Under the pieces are notes generated by a model. The model was not told the DNA's origin and made no database searches. It was given only the letters and a program-made list of their open reading frames with translations. From positions 1-64,000 of the forward strand of contig NZ_RCWC01000024.1 in NCBI RefSeq assembly GCF_018448935.1: DNA of 64,000 bases, written 5' to 3'. This document shows, piece by piece, positions 19,340 through 29,349 of this stretch. This stretch comes from Photorhabdus noenieputensis (GTDB taxonomy: Bacteria > Pseudomonadota > Gammaproteobacteria > Enterobacterales > Enterobacteriaceae). How positions within the stretch are numbered: the stretch's first letter is position 1; every line of letters begins with the position of its first letter. The position numbers were made by a program, and so were the translations under genes.

Positions 19340-20332
19340 TTACTGTTCCTCCAGATTCAATGGAAAGTGGCAGGCAAAAGCATGGTTTTTAATCACCCGC
19401 AACCGTGGTGTTTCAATACACGTTTTTTGCGCATAAGGGCAACGCGGACCTAAACGGCAGCCGATGGGGAGGTGCTCAAGGGATGGAATAGCGCCTGGTA
19501 AGGTGTTTAACCTACTTTTATGAGGCAAAGAGCTACCAAAATCAGGAATAGCGCGGCTTAACGCTTGTGTGTAGGGATGATGAGGCGTTATCAGTAATTC
19601 ATCGGGAACGGCGCTTTCGACCGTTTGACCACAATACAGAACATTAATGCGATCCACCAGTTTGCTCATGACTTGCAAGTCATGACTTATCAGTAAAATG
19701 GTGGTGTTATTGTTCTGATTCAATCGTGCTAATAGACGGAAAATCTGAGCTTGGGTGGTCGGTTCCATCGCATTGGTTGGTTCATCTGCAATCAGCAGAC
19801 GTGGCTGGTTAGCCAATGCGATAGCGATCATGACCTTCTGACATTCTCCTTCCGTTAATTCGCAAGGGAAACTATTCATGATGTCTTTATGATCTTTAAT
19901 TCCCACACGGTGGAGTAATTCAATAGCCCGGCGTTTTCGCCATTTGAAACGTTGCCACCAACGGCCTTTATAAGTCCAGCTAGGGATGGCTTGAATGAGT
20001 TGTTGACCAATATTTTCAGAAGGATCAAGACAGGATTGTGGTTCCTGAAAAATCATTGAGATATTGTGGCCGATCACTTTTCGGCGCTGCCGTGGAGTCA
20101 AACGGAGCAGGTCAATATCATCGAAGCGAAAACGGTCAGCCGTCACTTTGAGATTATCTTTAGTGACTCCACTTATTGCTTTGGCAATCAGACTTTTACC
20201 TGAGCCGGATTCACCAACCAGACCACGTATTTCACCTTCTACCAGTGAAATACTGACGCGATCAACCGCTTTAACCGGCCCTTTGGCAGTCATAAATTCA
20301 ATAGTGAGGTTGCGAATGTCGAGTAATGGCAT
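19340..20332 (-). CDS. sapD: SapD, ABC transporter ATPase
   Basis: Second ATPase of the Sap transporter, 330 residues, oligopeptide-transporter type with the C-terminal Cys-containing extension ([20 protein letters not shown]). Walker A GESGSGKS near 39-46; the signature is the SapD-type [12 protein letters not shown] instead of LSGGQ; Walker [12 protein letters not shown]. In E. coli SapD also supports potassium uptake through Trk. Overlaps sapC by one base. Confidence 0.95.
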   Translation of the reverse strand: MPLLDIRNLTIEFMTAKGPVKAVDRVSISLVEGEIRGLVGESGSGKSLIAKAISGVTKDNLKVTADRFRFDDIDLLRLTPRQRRKVIGHNISMIFQEPQSCLDPSENIGQQLIQAIPSWTYKGRWWQRFKWRKRRAIELLHRVGIKDHKDIMNSFPCELTEGECQKVMIAIALANQPRLLIADEPTNAMEPTTQAQIFRLLARLNQNNNTTILLISHDLQVMSKLVDRINVLYCGQTVESAVPDELLITPHHPYTQALSRAIPDFGSSLPHKSRLNTLPGAIPSLEHLPIGCRLGPRCPYAQKTCIETPRLRVIKNHAFACHFPLNLEEQ

Positions 20333-21222
20333 TATTCCACCCCGGAATTAATTGCACGGTGTAATCCATCACCTAATAAATTAACTAACAAAACACTGAA
20401 CATGATTGCCGCGCCGGGCAACATAACAGTCCAGGGCGCAACATAGATTAGTTCCAGTGAATCGCCCAGCATGGCTCCCCATTCTGGTGAGGGGAGTTGG
20501 GCACCAAGATCAAGAAAACCAAGTGAAGCGATATCAAGTATGGCGATAGAAATGGCGCGTGTTAACTCGTTGACCAAGGCGGCGGTAATGTTTGGTAATA
20601 CGGCATACCATAGAATATGGTAATTAGAGGCACCATCCAGACGAGCGGCAATAACATATTCTTTATCTAGCTCATCGTGAACGGCGCTGTAAACCGTGCG
20701 AACGATACGTGGTAATAGCGCCAACCAAATAGCGATTATTGCATGCTGCAAACTGGCACCCACAAAGGCGACGACAATAATTGCCAACAAAAGTGATGGG
20801 ATAGAGAGTAATGTATCGAGAATATGATTGAGTATCGCGGATTTCAGCCCTCGTGTCATACCTGCCAGACAGCCGATAATCAAACCACATAAAGCGGCTG
20901 CTAAAGTGACTAACAGCGCTGAACCGAACGTGGATGCCGTACCTATTAGCAATCGGCTGAGAATATCGCGCCCAAGATCGTCGGTACCTAGAAAAAATGC
21001 GATATTACCGTGATATGACCATGAAGGTGGCAGTAGCTGGTGACCAAGAAATTGTTGATCTAGCTGATAAGGGGCTAGATAGCCACCAAACAGACTTAGG
21101 GCAATCAGAATAAGCACCCCGTAAAACCCCATCATTGCCAATATGTCGGAATAGAAAAAGCGCCAGATGACCTTTATCGGTGACGGCATTTTCTTTTCAC
21201 GATAAAAATTATCTAAGGGCAT
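20332..21222 (-). CDS. sapC: SapC, ABC transporter permease
   Basis: Inner-membrane permease of 296 residues with about six helices. It keeps [17 protein letters not shown] near 79-95 and the ATPase-coupling loop [19 protein letters not shown] near 190-208, and begins [10 protein letters not shown] like E. coli SapC (MPYDSVYSEK). It overlaps sapB by 14 bases, which argues for coupled translation. Confidence 0.95.
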   Translation of the reverse strand: MPLDNFYREKKMPSPIKVIWRFFYSDILAMMGFYGVLILIALSLFGGYLAPYQLDQQFLGHQLLPPSWSYHGNIAFFLGTDDLGRDILSRLLIGTASTFGSALLVTLAAALCGLIIGCLAGMTRGLKSAILNHILDTLLSIPSLLLAIIVVAFVGASLQHAIIAIWLALLPRIVRTVYSAVHDELDKEYVIAARLDGASNYHILWYAVLPNITAALVNELTRAISIAILDIASLGFLDLGAQLPSPEWGAMLGDSLELIYVAPWTVMLPGAAIMFSVLLVNLLGDGLHRAINSGVE

Positions 21223-22174
21223 ACCATTCCTTATGTTTCAGAGGGTTAGTTATTGCGCCAATAATATCAGACAGAACATTGACAGAAATCACCAGTGTGC
21301 CAATCACCATAACACCGGCAGAAATGGCGGAATAATCTTGCTGACGAATGGCACTGACTAACCAATGGCCAAGTCCCGGCCAGTTAAATACGAGTTCCGT
21401 CATCATTGCCAGTGTTAGCATGGTGGAAAATTGTAATCCTAGTTTCGGAATGATGGGGGGCAATGCATTGTGTAACACATGACGACGGATAATTGTCAGC
21501 CTGGATAAACCGCGGGTTGCGGCGGCTTTGATATAGTTTTCACCAAAAACTTCTTCTGTACTGTTTCTCATCAACCGAATAACTTCGGTTGTCGGTGCAA
21601 CTGCGAGTGTAATAACGGGTAGCAGCAAGTGTTGCACGGCGCTAATGATCATCTCATTACGATGGGGTGATTTTGATAACCAGGCATCAATTAATGAGAA
21701 ACCTGTCACAGGTTCAATCTGATATAGCAGATTAAAACGTCCTGAGACCGGTAGCCAACCGAGATAAAGAGAAAAGAATAGAGTGAGCAATAATGCTAGC
21801 CAAAAAATCGGGATAGAAAATCCGATTAAGGCAATGGAGGTGATAACAGTATCCGCAGGTTTGTTACGCCATACTCCCGCAATAATCCCGAGAGGGATGC
21901 CGACTAGCAAGGCGGCAGAGAAAGCCAGAATACAAAGCTCCATTGTGGCGGGGAACACTTCCCATAGTTGTTCGCTGATAAGTTCACCGTTGATGCTGGA
22001 TACGCCAAAATCCCATAGTAATAAGCTGTGGAAAAAGAATATATAAGCATCAAACAGGGATGCCCCGCTGAGAGGGGCGTTGGGGGTGAAGTAGCTGAGG
22101 CTAAAACTTATCAGTGACAGGAAAAACAGGGTAATAATCAGCAATAGCAGACGACGGAGAGTGTAAATAATCAT
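21209..22174 (-). CDS. sapB: SapB, ABC transporter permease
   Basis: Inner-membrane permease of 321 residues with an N-terminal helix, a short periplasmic segment and the EAA-type loop [29 protein letters not shown] in parts (about 217-245). The start overlaps the sapA stop by 4 bases (ATGA-type). Works as heterodimer with SapC. Confidence 0.95.
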   Translation of the reverse strand: MIIYTLRRLLLLIITLFFLSLISFSLSYFTPNAPLSGASLFDAYIFFFHSLLLWDFGVSSINGELISEQLWEVFPATMELCILAFSAALLVGIPLGIIAGVWRNKPADTVITSIALIGFSIPIFWLALLLTLFFSLYLGWLPVSGRFNLLYQIEPVTGFSLIDAWLSKSPHRNEMIISAVQHLLLPVITLAVAPTTEVIRLMRNSTEEVFGENYIKAAATRGLSRLTIIRRHVLHNALPPIIPKLGLQFSTMLTLAMMTELVFNWPGLGHWLVSAIRQQDYSAISAGVMVIGTLVISVNVLSDIIGAITNPLKHKEWYALR

Positions 22175-23844
22175 TTGCCCTCCTTCTGAGTCATTTGATC
22201 AGTCTCTTTTTCCCGATAAACACCGGCGAAAGAGGTATTACCAAATGGACTAAGTATTAGCCCTTTAATATCGTAACGGTAAGCCTGTAAATGCAGAGAA
22301 TAGGCTAATGGTAATACAGGTAATTGTTGTTCAAGGATTTGTTGAGCTGCATGATAGTACTTAATTCTGGATAATAATTGCTGGTTAATCAAAGCTTCCC
22401 GCAAAATTTTATCAAATGCTGGATCACACCAATGGCTGAAATTGGTCTGTGAAGCGATAGCAGCACAGCTTAACAGTGGCCGGAAAAAACTATCTGGGTC
22501 ATTACTGTCAGTTGACCAACCTGATAGGGTCATATCGTGAGATTTATCCATCAGCTTGGTTTCCTGAAAGCGGCCCTCAACAGGTTTAATACTCATGGTA
22601 ATACCAACTTGTGCTAAATCTGCCTGAATCAGCTCTGCCATTTTGAGTGGACTTGGATTATATGATTGGGAGGCGGAAGGTACCCATAAGCTTAATTGCA
22701 AGCCGTTTAATCCAAGAGCATTAAGCATTTTGCGTGATTTTTTTGGGTTGTATTCCGTAATCTTAGTTTGATTATCATAAGCCCATGACGCCCGAGGTAA
22801 AATTGATGAAGCTGTTTCCGCCGTACCATAATAGATGGATTGCATCAGCCGTTGGTTATTAATAGCGTAGGCAATGGCTTGCCGAACCTGTAGTTTATCA
22901 AGTGGTGGCTTACTGGTATTGAAAGCCAGATAAGCGATATTCATTCCTGGGCGTAACGTCAGACGCAGGCGGGGATCATCTCGTAAAACTGTAAGCTGGC
23001 TGGCAGCGGGATACGCTAATACATCACATTCACCGGTTAAAAGCTTAGACATCCTGCCGGTGCCACCGGCACCGACATCAATAACTATTTGCCGCATTTG
23101 TGGTTTGCCCTTCCTATATTTATCATGGCGAACCAGACGGATAAATTGTCTGGTCCGATGATCTTTCAACATAAACGGGCCGGTGCCGACAGGTTTCCAA
23201 TCAATTTGTTCATGGCGGTTCATTTGATGCAATTGTTGCCCATATTCTTGTGAAAGTATTGGGGCATAGTGGGTTGCCAAATGCCAAAGAAAAGAGGCAT
23301 CTGGTTCGTTCAAGCGAAATTCCACTGTATATTCATTAATCTTACGGATACTTTGAATTGAGTCGGCCAGTTGGAGACTGTCAAAATAGGGGTAATGCCC
23401 GCCATTGACGTTATGATAATAGTGCTGCTTATCAAACAGACGCTTAAAGCTAAAGATGACATCATCAGCATTCATTGTACGGGTCGGAGTAAACCAGTCT
23501 GTTGATTGAAATGAGACATTACGGCGTAGATAAAAGCGGTAAGTAGCGCCATTATCCAGTACCTCCCAATGGGAGGCTAATTCAGGGAGCAGACGGTAAG
23601 TATAAGGATCAACATCTAATAGGCGTTCGTAAAGTTGGGCGGCCAGCGTATCGACAGTTAAGCCACTGCTAGCCAGTTGAGGATTAAAGGTGTTCAGATT
23701 GCCATTAACGCAATAAATAAACCCGTGTTGCTGAATGTCAGCCGGAACGTGGGGCTGTTTTTCAGGCATAGCCATTGTTTCTGCAATAGCTGGAGCTGAA
23801 AGGGATAATATGATCCAATAAATCAAACTGCGCATATAAGGCAT
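22171..23844 (-). CDS. sapA: SapA, periplasmic peptide-binding protein
   Basis: Periplasmic solute-binding protein of the SBP_bac_5 family that presents cationic antimicrobial peptides (and haem in some species) to SapBCDF. 557 residues. Signal peptide of about 20-25 residues ending APAIAETMA; conserved [34 protein letters not shown] and [16 protein letters not shown] blocks match E. coli. A second ATG three codons in (MRSLIYW) is an equally good start. First gene of the operon; its promoter shares a 140-bp spacer with the divergent ryhB promoter and Fur sites. Confidence 0.95.
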   Translation of the reverse strand: MPYMRSLIYWIILSLSAPAIAETMAMPEKQPHVPADIQQHGFIYCVNGNLNTFNPQLASSGLTVDTLAAQLYERLLDVDPYTYRLLPELASHWEVLDNGATYRFYLRRNVSFQSTDWFTPTRTMNADDVIFSFKRLFDKQHYYHNVNGGHYPYFDSLQLADSIQSIRKINEYTVEFRLNEPDASFLWHLATHYAPILSQEYGQQLHQMNRHEQIDWKPVGTGPFMLKDHRTRQFIRLVRHDKYRKGKPQMRQIVIDVGAGGTGRMSKLLTGECDVLAYPAASQLTVLRDDPRLRLTLRPGMNIAYLAFNTSKPPLDKLQVRQAIAYAINNQRLMQSIYYGTAETASSILPRASWAYDNQTKITEYNPKKSRKMLNALGLNGLQLSLWVPSASQSYNPSPLKMAELIQADLAQVGITMSIKPVEGRFQETKLMDKSHDMTLSGWSTDSNDPDSFFRPLLSCAAIASQTNFSHWCDPAFDKILREALINQQLLSRIKYYHAAQQILEQQLPVLPLAYSLHLQAYRYDIKGLILSPFGNTSFAGVYREKETDQMTQKEGK

Positions 23845-23913
23845 CTGTTATTAATTAGAATTGACACATTGTATCTCAAATAGCGCTTGAGCCCAAAAAA
23901 ACGCTGCGGTGAT

Positions 23914-23973
23914 GATAATGAGAAAAATTCTCAATAAAGTGCTTTACAAAACGTATTGAGAACCATTATCATC
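23914..23973. promoter_or_regulatory. Fur-box-like sites in the sapA-ryhB spacer
   Basis: Two matches to the Fur pattern GATAATGATAATCATTATC: GATAATGAGAAAAATTCTC (23914-23932), whose core TGAGAAAAATTCTCA is a palindrome, and ATTGAGAACCATTATCATC (23955-23973) immediately before the presumed ryhB -10 (TATACC, 23974-23979). The second overlaps the ryhB promoter, as expected for Fur repression; the first may also affect sapA. Confidence 0.75.
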
Positions 23974-23984
23974 TATACCGCACT

Positions 23985-24079
23985 TCCGGGGAACAGTTTC
24001 TATATCCCAAGAAGGGCACGACATTGCTCACATTGCTTCCAGTGTTTTTTTAGCCAGCTCGGGTGCTGGCTTTTTTTTT
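23985..24079 (+). ncRNA. ryhB: RyhB small regulatory RNA
   Basis: Hfq-dependent antisense RNA made under iron starvation, which in enterics blocks mRNAs of iron-using proteins. The 28-base core at 24016-24043 (beginning GCACGACATTGCTCAC and ending TTGCTTCCAGT) is identical to my recollection of E. coli RyhB, and it is followed by the same terminator, AGCCAGC / GCTGGCT with nine T (24052-24079). The 5' end is estimated from the -10 box and the usual length of about 90-95 nt. A Fur-type site covers the promoter. In E. coli ryhB lies between yhhX and yhhY; here it sits between sapA and pspF. Confidence 0.93.
24052..24079 (+). terminator. Terminator of ryhB
   Basis: Seven-bp stem AGCCAGC / GCTGGCT, 6-nt loop, nine-T tail on the plus strand. 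It is the canonical Hfq-binding 3' end of the RNA. Confidence 0.9.
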
Positions 24080-24093
24080 ATCTGTCATTCGGA

Positions 24094-25098
24094 TCACTTA
24101 TCGCCGACGTTGATATCATGTTTCTTCATTAAGCCTCGTAATTGATAATAGGTCAGCCGTAGTTTCTCCGCCGCTTTTCTTTGGCTAAATTTGCTCTCTT
24201 TTAGTGATAACTCTATTAATTGTCGTTCGCTGTCATGTTGCCACTGTTTCAAATTAACAGGCAGTGACGGCAGAGGTTGAGAAGATAAATCATTACTATC
24301 ATCAACATTGGCTATAAAATGCGGTGTGGAGGCGAATGGGTTAATAATAATATTATCAAGTTGATCTGAATTCTCGCCGTGACGATAAACTGATCGTTCC
24401 ACGACATTTTTCAGTTCACGGATATTTCCGGGCCAAGTGTAATTCTGTAACTGCTGTTTTGCCTGGTCAGTGAAACCGGGAAATAGCGGCAAATCAAGTT
24501 CGCGGCACATCTGAATAGCAAAGTGTTGTGCTAGCAACATGATATCTTGTTGTCGTTGGCGCAATGGAGGGATTTTGACCACATCAAAAGCCAGTCTATC
24601 GAGCAAATCAGCGCGGAATTGCCCCTTAGCTGCCATTGCGGGCAGATCATCATTGGTTGCGCATATGAGTCGAACATCGACCTGTAATGGTTGACTGCCG
24701 CCAACGCGTTCAAGATGCCCATATTCAATGACGCGCAATAGTTTTTCCTGAACTTGCATTGGTGCGGTTGCCAGTTCATCAAGAAATAACGTTCCCCCAT
24801 CGGCACGTTCAAATCTGCCTTGATGCTTTTTTTGCGCGCCAGTAAATGCGCCAGCCTCATGACCAAATAATTCTGAATCCAATAAATTTTCATTCAAAGC
24901 CGCGCAGTTTAGGGAGATAAATGGCCCTTGCCAGCGGGGGGATAAATAATGCAAACGGCGGGCAATCAGCTCCTTGCCGGTTCCGCGTTCCCCAATAACA
25001 ATAGCGGGTTTGTTTAATTTTGCGAGTGTGGATACCTGTTCCAGGATCTCGATAAAGCTGTTTGCTTCACCTAATAGATTTTCTGTGGCGTCATTCAT
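24094..25098 (-). CDS. pspF: Psp operon transcriptional activator PspF
   Basis: Sigma-54 enhancer-binding AAA+ activator without a receiver domain, held inactive by PspA. Walker A GERGTGKE (about 37-44), GAFTGAQ sigma-54 loop near 80, Walker B GGTLFLDE near 101, sensor NIRELKNVVERS, and a C-terminal FIS-like helix-turn-helix (SQRKAAEKLRLTYYQLRGLM). The ATG start preceded by GGTGAAA gives 334 residues; an in-frame TTG lies five codons upstream. Divergent from pspA, as in E. coli. Confidence 0.95.
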   Translation of the reverse strand: MNDATENLLGEANSFIEILEQVSTLAKLNKPAIVIGERGTGKELIARRLHYLSPRWQGPFISLNCAALNENLLDSELFGHEAGAFTGAQKKHQGRFERADGGTLFLDELATAPMQVQEKLLRVIEYGHLERVGGSQPLQVDVRLICATNDDLPAMAAKGQFRADLLDRLAFDVVKIPPLRQRQQDIMLLAQHFAIQMCRELDLPLFPGFTDQAKQQLQNYTWPGNIRELKNVVERSVYRHGENSDQLDNIIINPFASTPHFIANVDDSNDLSSQPLPSLPVNLKQWQHDSERQLIELSLKESKFSQRKAAEKLRLTYYQLRGLMKKHDINVGDK

Positions 25099-25205
25099 GG
25101 TTATTTTCACCAATAATTGGTTATTTTAACCATTTTGTTCCCCTGTGATAAAAAGTCAAATAAAAAATTCTCTTTGTATTTCATGAGAATAGAACAAATA
25201 AAAAG

Positions 25206-25222
25206 TTGGCACGATTCTTGAT
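25206..25222 (+). promoter_or_regulatory. Sigma-54 promoter of pspABC
   Basis: TTGGCACG-N4-TTGAT matches the -24/-12 consensus TTGGCACG-N4-TTGCW in 12 of 13 fixed positions, about 60 bases upstream of the pspA start. PspF binding sites would lie further left, toward pspF. Confidence 0.88.
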
Positions 25223-25281
25223 AAATTATAGGAGTGACATGAATAGTATTAACTAACCTTAACCAAAGAGGATAATTTATT

Positions 25282-25956
25282 ATGGGTATTTTCTCTCGTT
25301 TTGCTGATATCGTGAATGCCAATATCTCTTCATTACTGGATAAAGCGGAAGATCCGCAGAAAATGATTCGCCTGATGATTCAGGAAATGGAAGATACTTT
25401 AGTTGAAATTCGCTCAACTTCCGCCCGTGCTCTGGCAGAGAAAAAGCAGTTGTCTCGCCGCATTACCGCAGGTGAACAACAAATGCACGATTGGCAGGAA
25501 AAAGCGGAACTGGCGTTGAATAAAGAGAGAGAAGATTTGGCGCGGGCAGCTTTGATCGAAAAACAGAAAGTGGCTGCTTTAGTGGATACATTAAAACATG
25601 AATTAACCATCCTGGAAGAGACGCTTGAGCGTATGAAAGGGGAGGTTGTTGAGCTTGAAAATAAGCTGAGTGAAACCCGAGCAAGACAACAAACGTTGAC
25701 CTTGCGTCATCAGGCGGCGGCCTCTTCCCGACAAGTTCGTCATCAGTTAGACAGTGGTAAAATTGATCAGGCAATGGCTCGCTTCGAGCAATTTGAGCGC
25801 CGTATCGATCATATGGAAGCGGAAGCAGAAGCCGTGGGTATGGGAAAACAAAAATCGCTGGATCAACAGTTTGCTGAATTAAAAGCAGACGATGAAATCA
25901 GTGCGCAGTTAGCGGCAATGAAGGTTAAAATAAATGCCAATAAAGAACAACATTAA
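25282..25956 (+). CDS. pspA: Phage shock protein A
   Basis: Peripheral inner-membrane ESCRT-III-like protein that coats damaged membranes and, when free, inhibits PspF. 224 residues, almost entirely helical; amphipathic N-terminal helix [20 protein letters not shown], then long coiled coil (residues 25-190) rich in Glu, Lys, Gln and Ala. First gene of the operon, behind AAGAGGATAAT and the sigma-54 promoter. Confidence 0.97.
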   Translation: MGIFSRFADIVNANISSLLDKAEDPQKMIRLMIQEMEDTLVEIRSTSARALAEKKQLSRRITAGEQQMHDWQEKAELALNKEREDLARAALIEKQKVAALVDTLKHELTILEETLERMKGEVVELENKLSETRARQQTLTLRHQAAASSRQVRHQLDSGKIDQAMARFEQFERRIDHMEAEAEAVGMGKQKSLDQQFAELKADDEISAQLAAMKVKINANKEQH

Positions 25957-25989
25957 GTGTTGGCGCACTCAACTAACCATTAAGGAAAA

Positions 25990-26211
25990 GTGATGGGCTC
26001 TATATTTCTTGGCATTCCACTGACTATCTTTGTACTTTTTGTGTTACCTATCTGGTTGTGGTTGCATTATAACAGCCGGAATTCCAATCAAAGCCAGTTG
26101 GATCAGAATGAAATTCAGCGTCTGGCAGAGCGTGTACAACATATGCAGGCACGAATCAAAACATTGGAAGATATTCTGGATGCAGAACATCCTGATTGGA
26201 GGCAATCATAA
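25990..26211 (+). CDS. pspB: Phage shock protein B
   Basis: Small inner-membrane sensor of 73 residues: one N-terminal transmembrane helix (about 4-24, FLGIPLTIFVLFVLPIWLWL), then a charged helix with LAERVQHMQARIKTLEDIL. With PspC it relieves PspA inhibition of PspF. The stop codon overlaps the pspC ATG (TAATG). Confidence 0.95.
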   Translation: MMGSIFLGIPLTIFVLFVLPIWLWLHYNSRNSNQSQLDQNEIQRLAERVQHMQARIKTLEDILDAEHPDWRQS

Positions 26212-26564
26212 TGTCGAATAGTAACCGTCGGAAACTGTATCGAATACCCGAAAAGGGCAAAATTAAAGGTGTTTGTGCCGGGTTGGCCTATTATTTTGAT
26301 GTGCCGGTGCGCTTGATTCGTGTCATCGCGGTATTGTCACTCTTTTTTGGCCTGTTTGGTTTTGTGGTTGTCGCTTATATTGTAATGGTTTTCGTCCTTG
26401 ACCCGGCACCGCCGGGTTATACTCAAGAGGACCATTTTTCAACACAAAACTTGCTGAATGAAATCGATTATCAATTGAAATCGGGAGAGATTCGTCTGCG
26501 TCAAATGGAACGTTATGTTACCTCAGAAACGTTCAGCGTTCGCAGTCGTTTCAGGCAGCTTTGA
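26211..26564 (+). CDS. pspC: Phage shock protein C
   Basis: Inner-membrane PspC-domain protein, 117 residues (E. coli 119). N-terminal RRKLYRIPEKGKIKGVCAGLAYYFDVPVRLIRV segment in parts (residues 5-38), one or two membrane helices (about 39-63), and a C-terminal region that contacts PspA. The start MSNSNRR coincides with the pspB stop; the frame extends five codons upstream inside pspB. E. coli pspD and pspE are not found after it. Confidence 0.95.
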   Translation: MSNSNRRKLYRIPEKGKIKGVCAGLAYYFDVPVRLIRVIAVLSLFFGLFGFVVVAYIVMVFVLDPAPPGYTQEDHFSTQNLLNEIDYQLKSGEIRLRQMERYVTSETFSVRSRFRQL

Positions 26565-26633
26565 TAATAATGCAGGAAAAGTTAAATGATGTAACTGGTA
26601 TTGCCTGATCGTAATATTTAACACAGGATAGAC

Positions 26634-28031
26634 ATGAAACGGCTACAAAATGAATTAACTGCGCTAGTTAATCGTGGGATGGATCGCCATTTACGGCTAG
26701 CTGTAACAGGATTAAGTCGTAGTGGTAAAACAGCATTTATCACATCTTTGGTTAATCAGTTACTTAACCTCCATAGCGGCACTCGGTTGCCGCTATTTTC
26801 CGCTGTACGTGACGGTCGCTTGTTGGGTGTAAAACGGGTTCCTCAACGCGATTTAGGCGTTCCTCGTTTTACTTATGACGAAGGGTTGACCGCACTTTAC
26901 GGCACACCACCTGCCTGGCCGACGCCGACACGGGGTGTCAGTGAAATCCGTCTGGCACTTCGTTACCGTTCTGAGGATTCTCTGCTGCGTCATTTTAAAG
27001 AAACCGCCACATTATATCTGGAAATTGTGGATTATCCCGGTGAATGGTTGTTAGATCTACCGATGTTGGCACAAAGCTATTCAACATGGTCACACCAGAT
27101 GAATAGCTTATTGCAGGGACAAAGAGCTGAATGGGCAAAGCCTTGGCTGAAACTTTGTGAACAGTGCGATCCACTGGCACCCGCAGATGAGAATCTATTG
27201 GCTGCTATTGCTCAGACCTATACGGAATATTTGGTTAAATGCAAAGAGCAAGGGTTGCATTTTATTCAGCCGGGGAGATTTGTTCTGCCCGGTGATATGA
27301 TGGGCGCTCCGGCTTTACAATTTTTTCCGTGGCCGGATATCAACCACATCACTGAGTCACAATTTGCTCAGGCAGATCAACACACCAATATCGGTATGTT
27401 GCGTCAGCGCTTTGAATATTACTGCCAGTCGGTTGTGAAAGGGTTTTATAAGGCACATTTTCTACGTTTTGATCGGCAGATTGTGCTGATAGATTGTTTA
27501 CAGCCATTGAACAGTGGACCACAAGCATTTAATGATATGCGTTTGGCGTTGACACAATTAATGCAAAGTTTTCATTATGGTAAACGAACTCTCTTCCGCC
27601 GTCTGTTTTCCCCTTGCATTGATAAATTAATGTTTGCCGCCAGTAAGGCGGATCATGTTACCGCGGATCAACATGCTAATTTGGTTTCTTTACTGCAACA
27701 ATTGGTTCAGGAAGCCAGACAAAATGCGGCTTTTGAAGGTATCAGCATGGATTGTGTTGGCCTGGCATCAATACGGGCGACAGAAAGTGGCATGATTGAA
27801 CATAACGGTGAAAAGATTCCGGCGTTGAAGGGATATCGACTTACAGATGGTAAATCACTGACATTTTTTCCCGGTGAGGTGCCGCGGCGTTTACCTGATG
27901 ATAATTTCTGGCAAAAACAGGGTTTCTCTTTCGAAGAGTTTGGCCCTTACCCGGTAGATACTGATACACCATTGCCTCATATTCGGTTAGATACCGTGCT
28001 GGAATTTTTAGTGGGAGATAAAGTGAGATGA
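26634..28031 (+). CDS. ycjX: YcjX, P-loop NTPase linked to the Psp response
   Basis: DUF463 protein of 465 residues with an N-terminal Walker [16 protein letters not shown] (about 26-40) and [11 protein letters not shown] near 133, resembling a GTPase switch region. Family members are co-regulated with psp genes and thought to act in membrane stress, but the biochemical role is unsettled. It follows pspC after a 69-bp gap and overlaps ycjF by four bases. Confidence 0.93.
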   Translation: MKRLQNELTALVNRGMDRHLRLAVTGLSRSGKTAFITSLVNQLLNLHSGTRLPLFSAVRDGRLLGVKRVPQRDLGVPRFTYDEGLTALYGTPPAWPTPTRGVSEIRLALRYRSEDSLLRHFKETATLYLEIVDYPGEWLLDLPMLAQSYSTWSHQMNSLLQGQRAEWAKPWLKLCEQCDPLAPADENLLAAIAQTYTEYLVKCKEQGLHFIQPGRFVLPGDMMGAPALQFFPWPDINHITESQFAQADQHTNIGMLRQRFEYYCQSVVKGFYKAHFLRFDRQIVLIDCLQPLNSGPQAFNDMRLALTQLMQSFHYGKRTLFRRLFSPCIDKLMFAASKADHVTADQHANLVSLLQQLVQEARQNAAFEGISMDCVGLASIRATESGMIEHNGEKIPALKGYRLTDGKSLTFFPGEVPRRLPDDNFWQKQGFSFEEFGPYPVDTDTPLPHIRLDTVLEFLVGDKVR

Positions 28032-29092
28032 CGGAGCGATTGAAGCCAAGAATTGACTTTGAAGAACCCTTATCAGAGCCACAAGAGCCGGTTTTAAAAC
28101 CCGCTCAGATTTTCGATGAAAAAGATATGGCCAATTTCTATCCTGTATCGCCAGAGCTTGAGACGGAAGAGCGCGAAGGTCAGGTAGAAGGGATAGTTAA
28201 TACAGCACTGAAACCCAAACGTAGTTGCTGGCGTAAAATGGTATATAGTGCCCTGATTTTATTGGGCGTGAGCGCTGTTGCTCAGTGTGTGCAGTGGATT
28301 TATCAATCATGGCAGCAACAGGATTGGAGCGCATTAGGTACCGCGGCGGCAGGGGGCATGATTGTCTTTGCGGGTATAGGGTCTCTTGTCAGTGAGTGGC
28401 GTCGTCTTTATCGATTAAGAATGCGGTCTGAGGAGCGCGATACGGCGAAAGCGTTATTACAGCATCATGGTGTGGGTAAAGGGCGAGAATTTTGTGAGAA
28501 GTTGGCCAGTCAGGCGGGTATCGAACAGCATAACCCGGCGTTACAGCGCTGGCGGGCCGCTTTACATGATACACATAACGATCGTGAAGTGGTGGTGTTG
28601 TACAGTAAATGGGTTCAACCTGTTTTGGATGCTCAAGCCAGCGCTGAAATCAGCCGCTATGCTGCGGAATCGGCATTAATGATAGCTGTTAGCCCGTTGG
28701 CGGTTGTCGATATGGCATTTATTGCCTGGCGTAATATCCGGTTAATTAATCGAATTGCCGCTCTATATGGTATTGAACTGGGATATTTCAGTCGTATTCG
28801 GCTTTTTCGCCTTGTTCTGCTGAATATTATTTTTTCTGGTGTCTCAGAAATGGTACGGGAAGTTGGTATGGATTGGTTATCGCAGGATATCACTGCGCGT
28901 CTTTCTGCCAGAGCCGCCCAAGGGATCGGTGTAGGTTTACTGACCGCTCGGTTGGGTATTAAAGCGATGGAGTTATGCAGGCCATTACCTTGGATAGATG
29001 GTGATAAACCTAAATTAGGAGATTTCCGTCGTCAGCTAATCACTCAACTTAAGAATATCCTGCCAAATAAATCTAAGAATATAGTTGATTAA
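28028..29092 (+). CDS. ycjF: YcjF, UPF0283 inner-membrane protein
   Basis: 354 residues with an acidic, proline-rich cytoplasmic N-terminus (about 1-65), two membrane helices around 69-90 and 101-122, and a further hydrophobic block near 216-240 ([21 protein letters not shown] in part). The family accompanies ycjX in psp-containing genomes; function unknown. The ATGA overlap with ycjX indicates a joint transcript. Confidence 0.93.
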   Translation: MTERLKPRIDFEEPLSEPQEPVLKPAQIFDEKDMANFYPVSPELETEEREGQVEGIVNTALKPKRSCWRKMVYSALILLGVSAVAQCVQWIYQSWQQQDWSALGTAAAGGMIVFAGIGSLVSEWRRLYRLRMRSEERDTAKALLQHHGVGKGREFCEKLASQAGIEQHNPALQRWRAALHDTHNDREVVVLYSKWVQPVLDAQASAEISRYAAESALMIAVSPLAVVDMAFIAWRNIRLINRIAALYGIELGYFSRIRLFRLVLLNIIFSGVSEMVREVGMDWLSQDITARLSARAAQGIGVGLLTARLGIKAMELCRPLPWIDGDKPKLGDFRRQLITQLKNILPNKSKNIVD

Positions 29093-29349
29093 ATGATATA
29101 TGCTTTCATTCTATATGAAGGCACAAAATATCCAGATAACGCTAACGTTTTACGTTATTTTATTAATCTGTTTTATAATCAATTGTAGAACTTGTTTATT
29201 TTAGTGAAAGTTTCAAATGCTGTGTTATTTACGACATTGAAAAAACCTGAGTCTGGTCAATTTTTACTGACAGAATGCTTCATATGAATAATCGTAGAGA
29301 GTAGTATTTTAAAAAATTATATGTATTAGTGTAAATAAGGTCAAAACAG

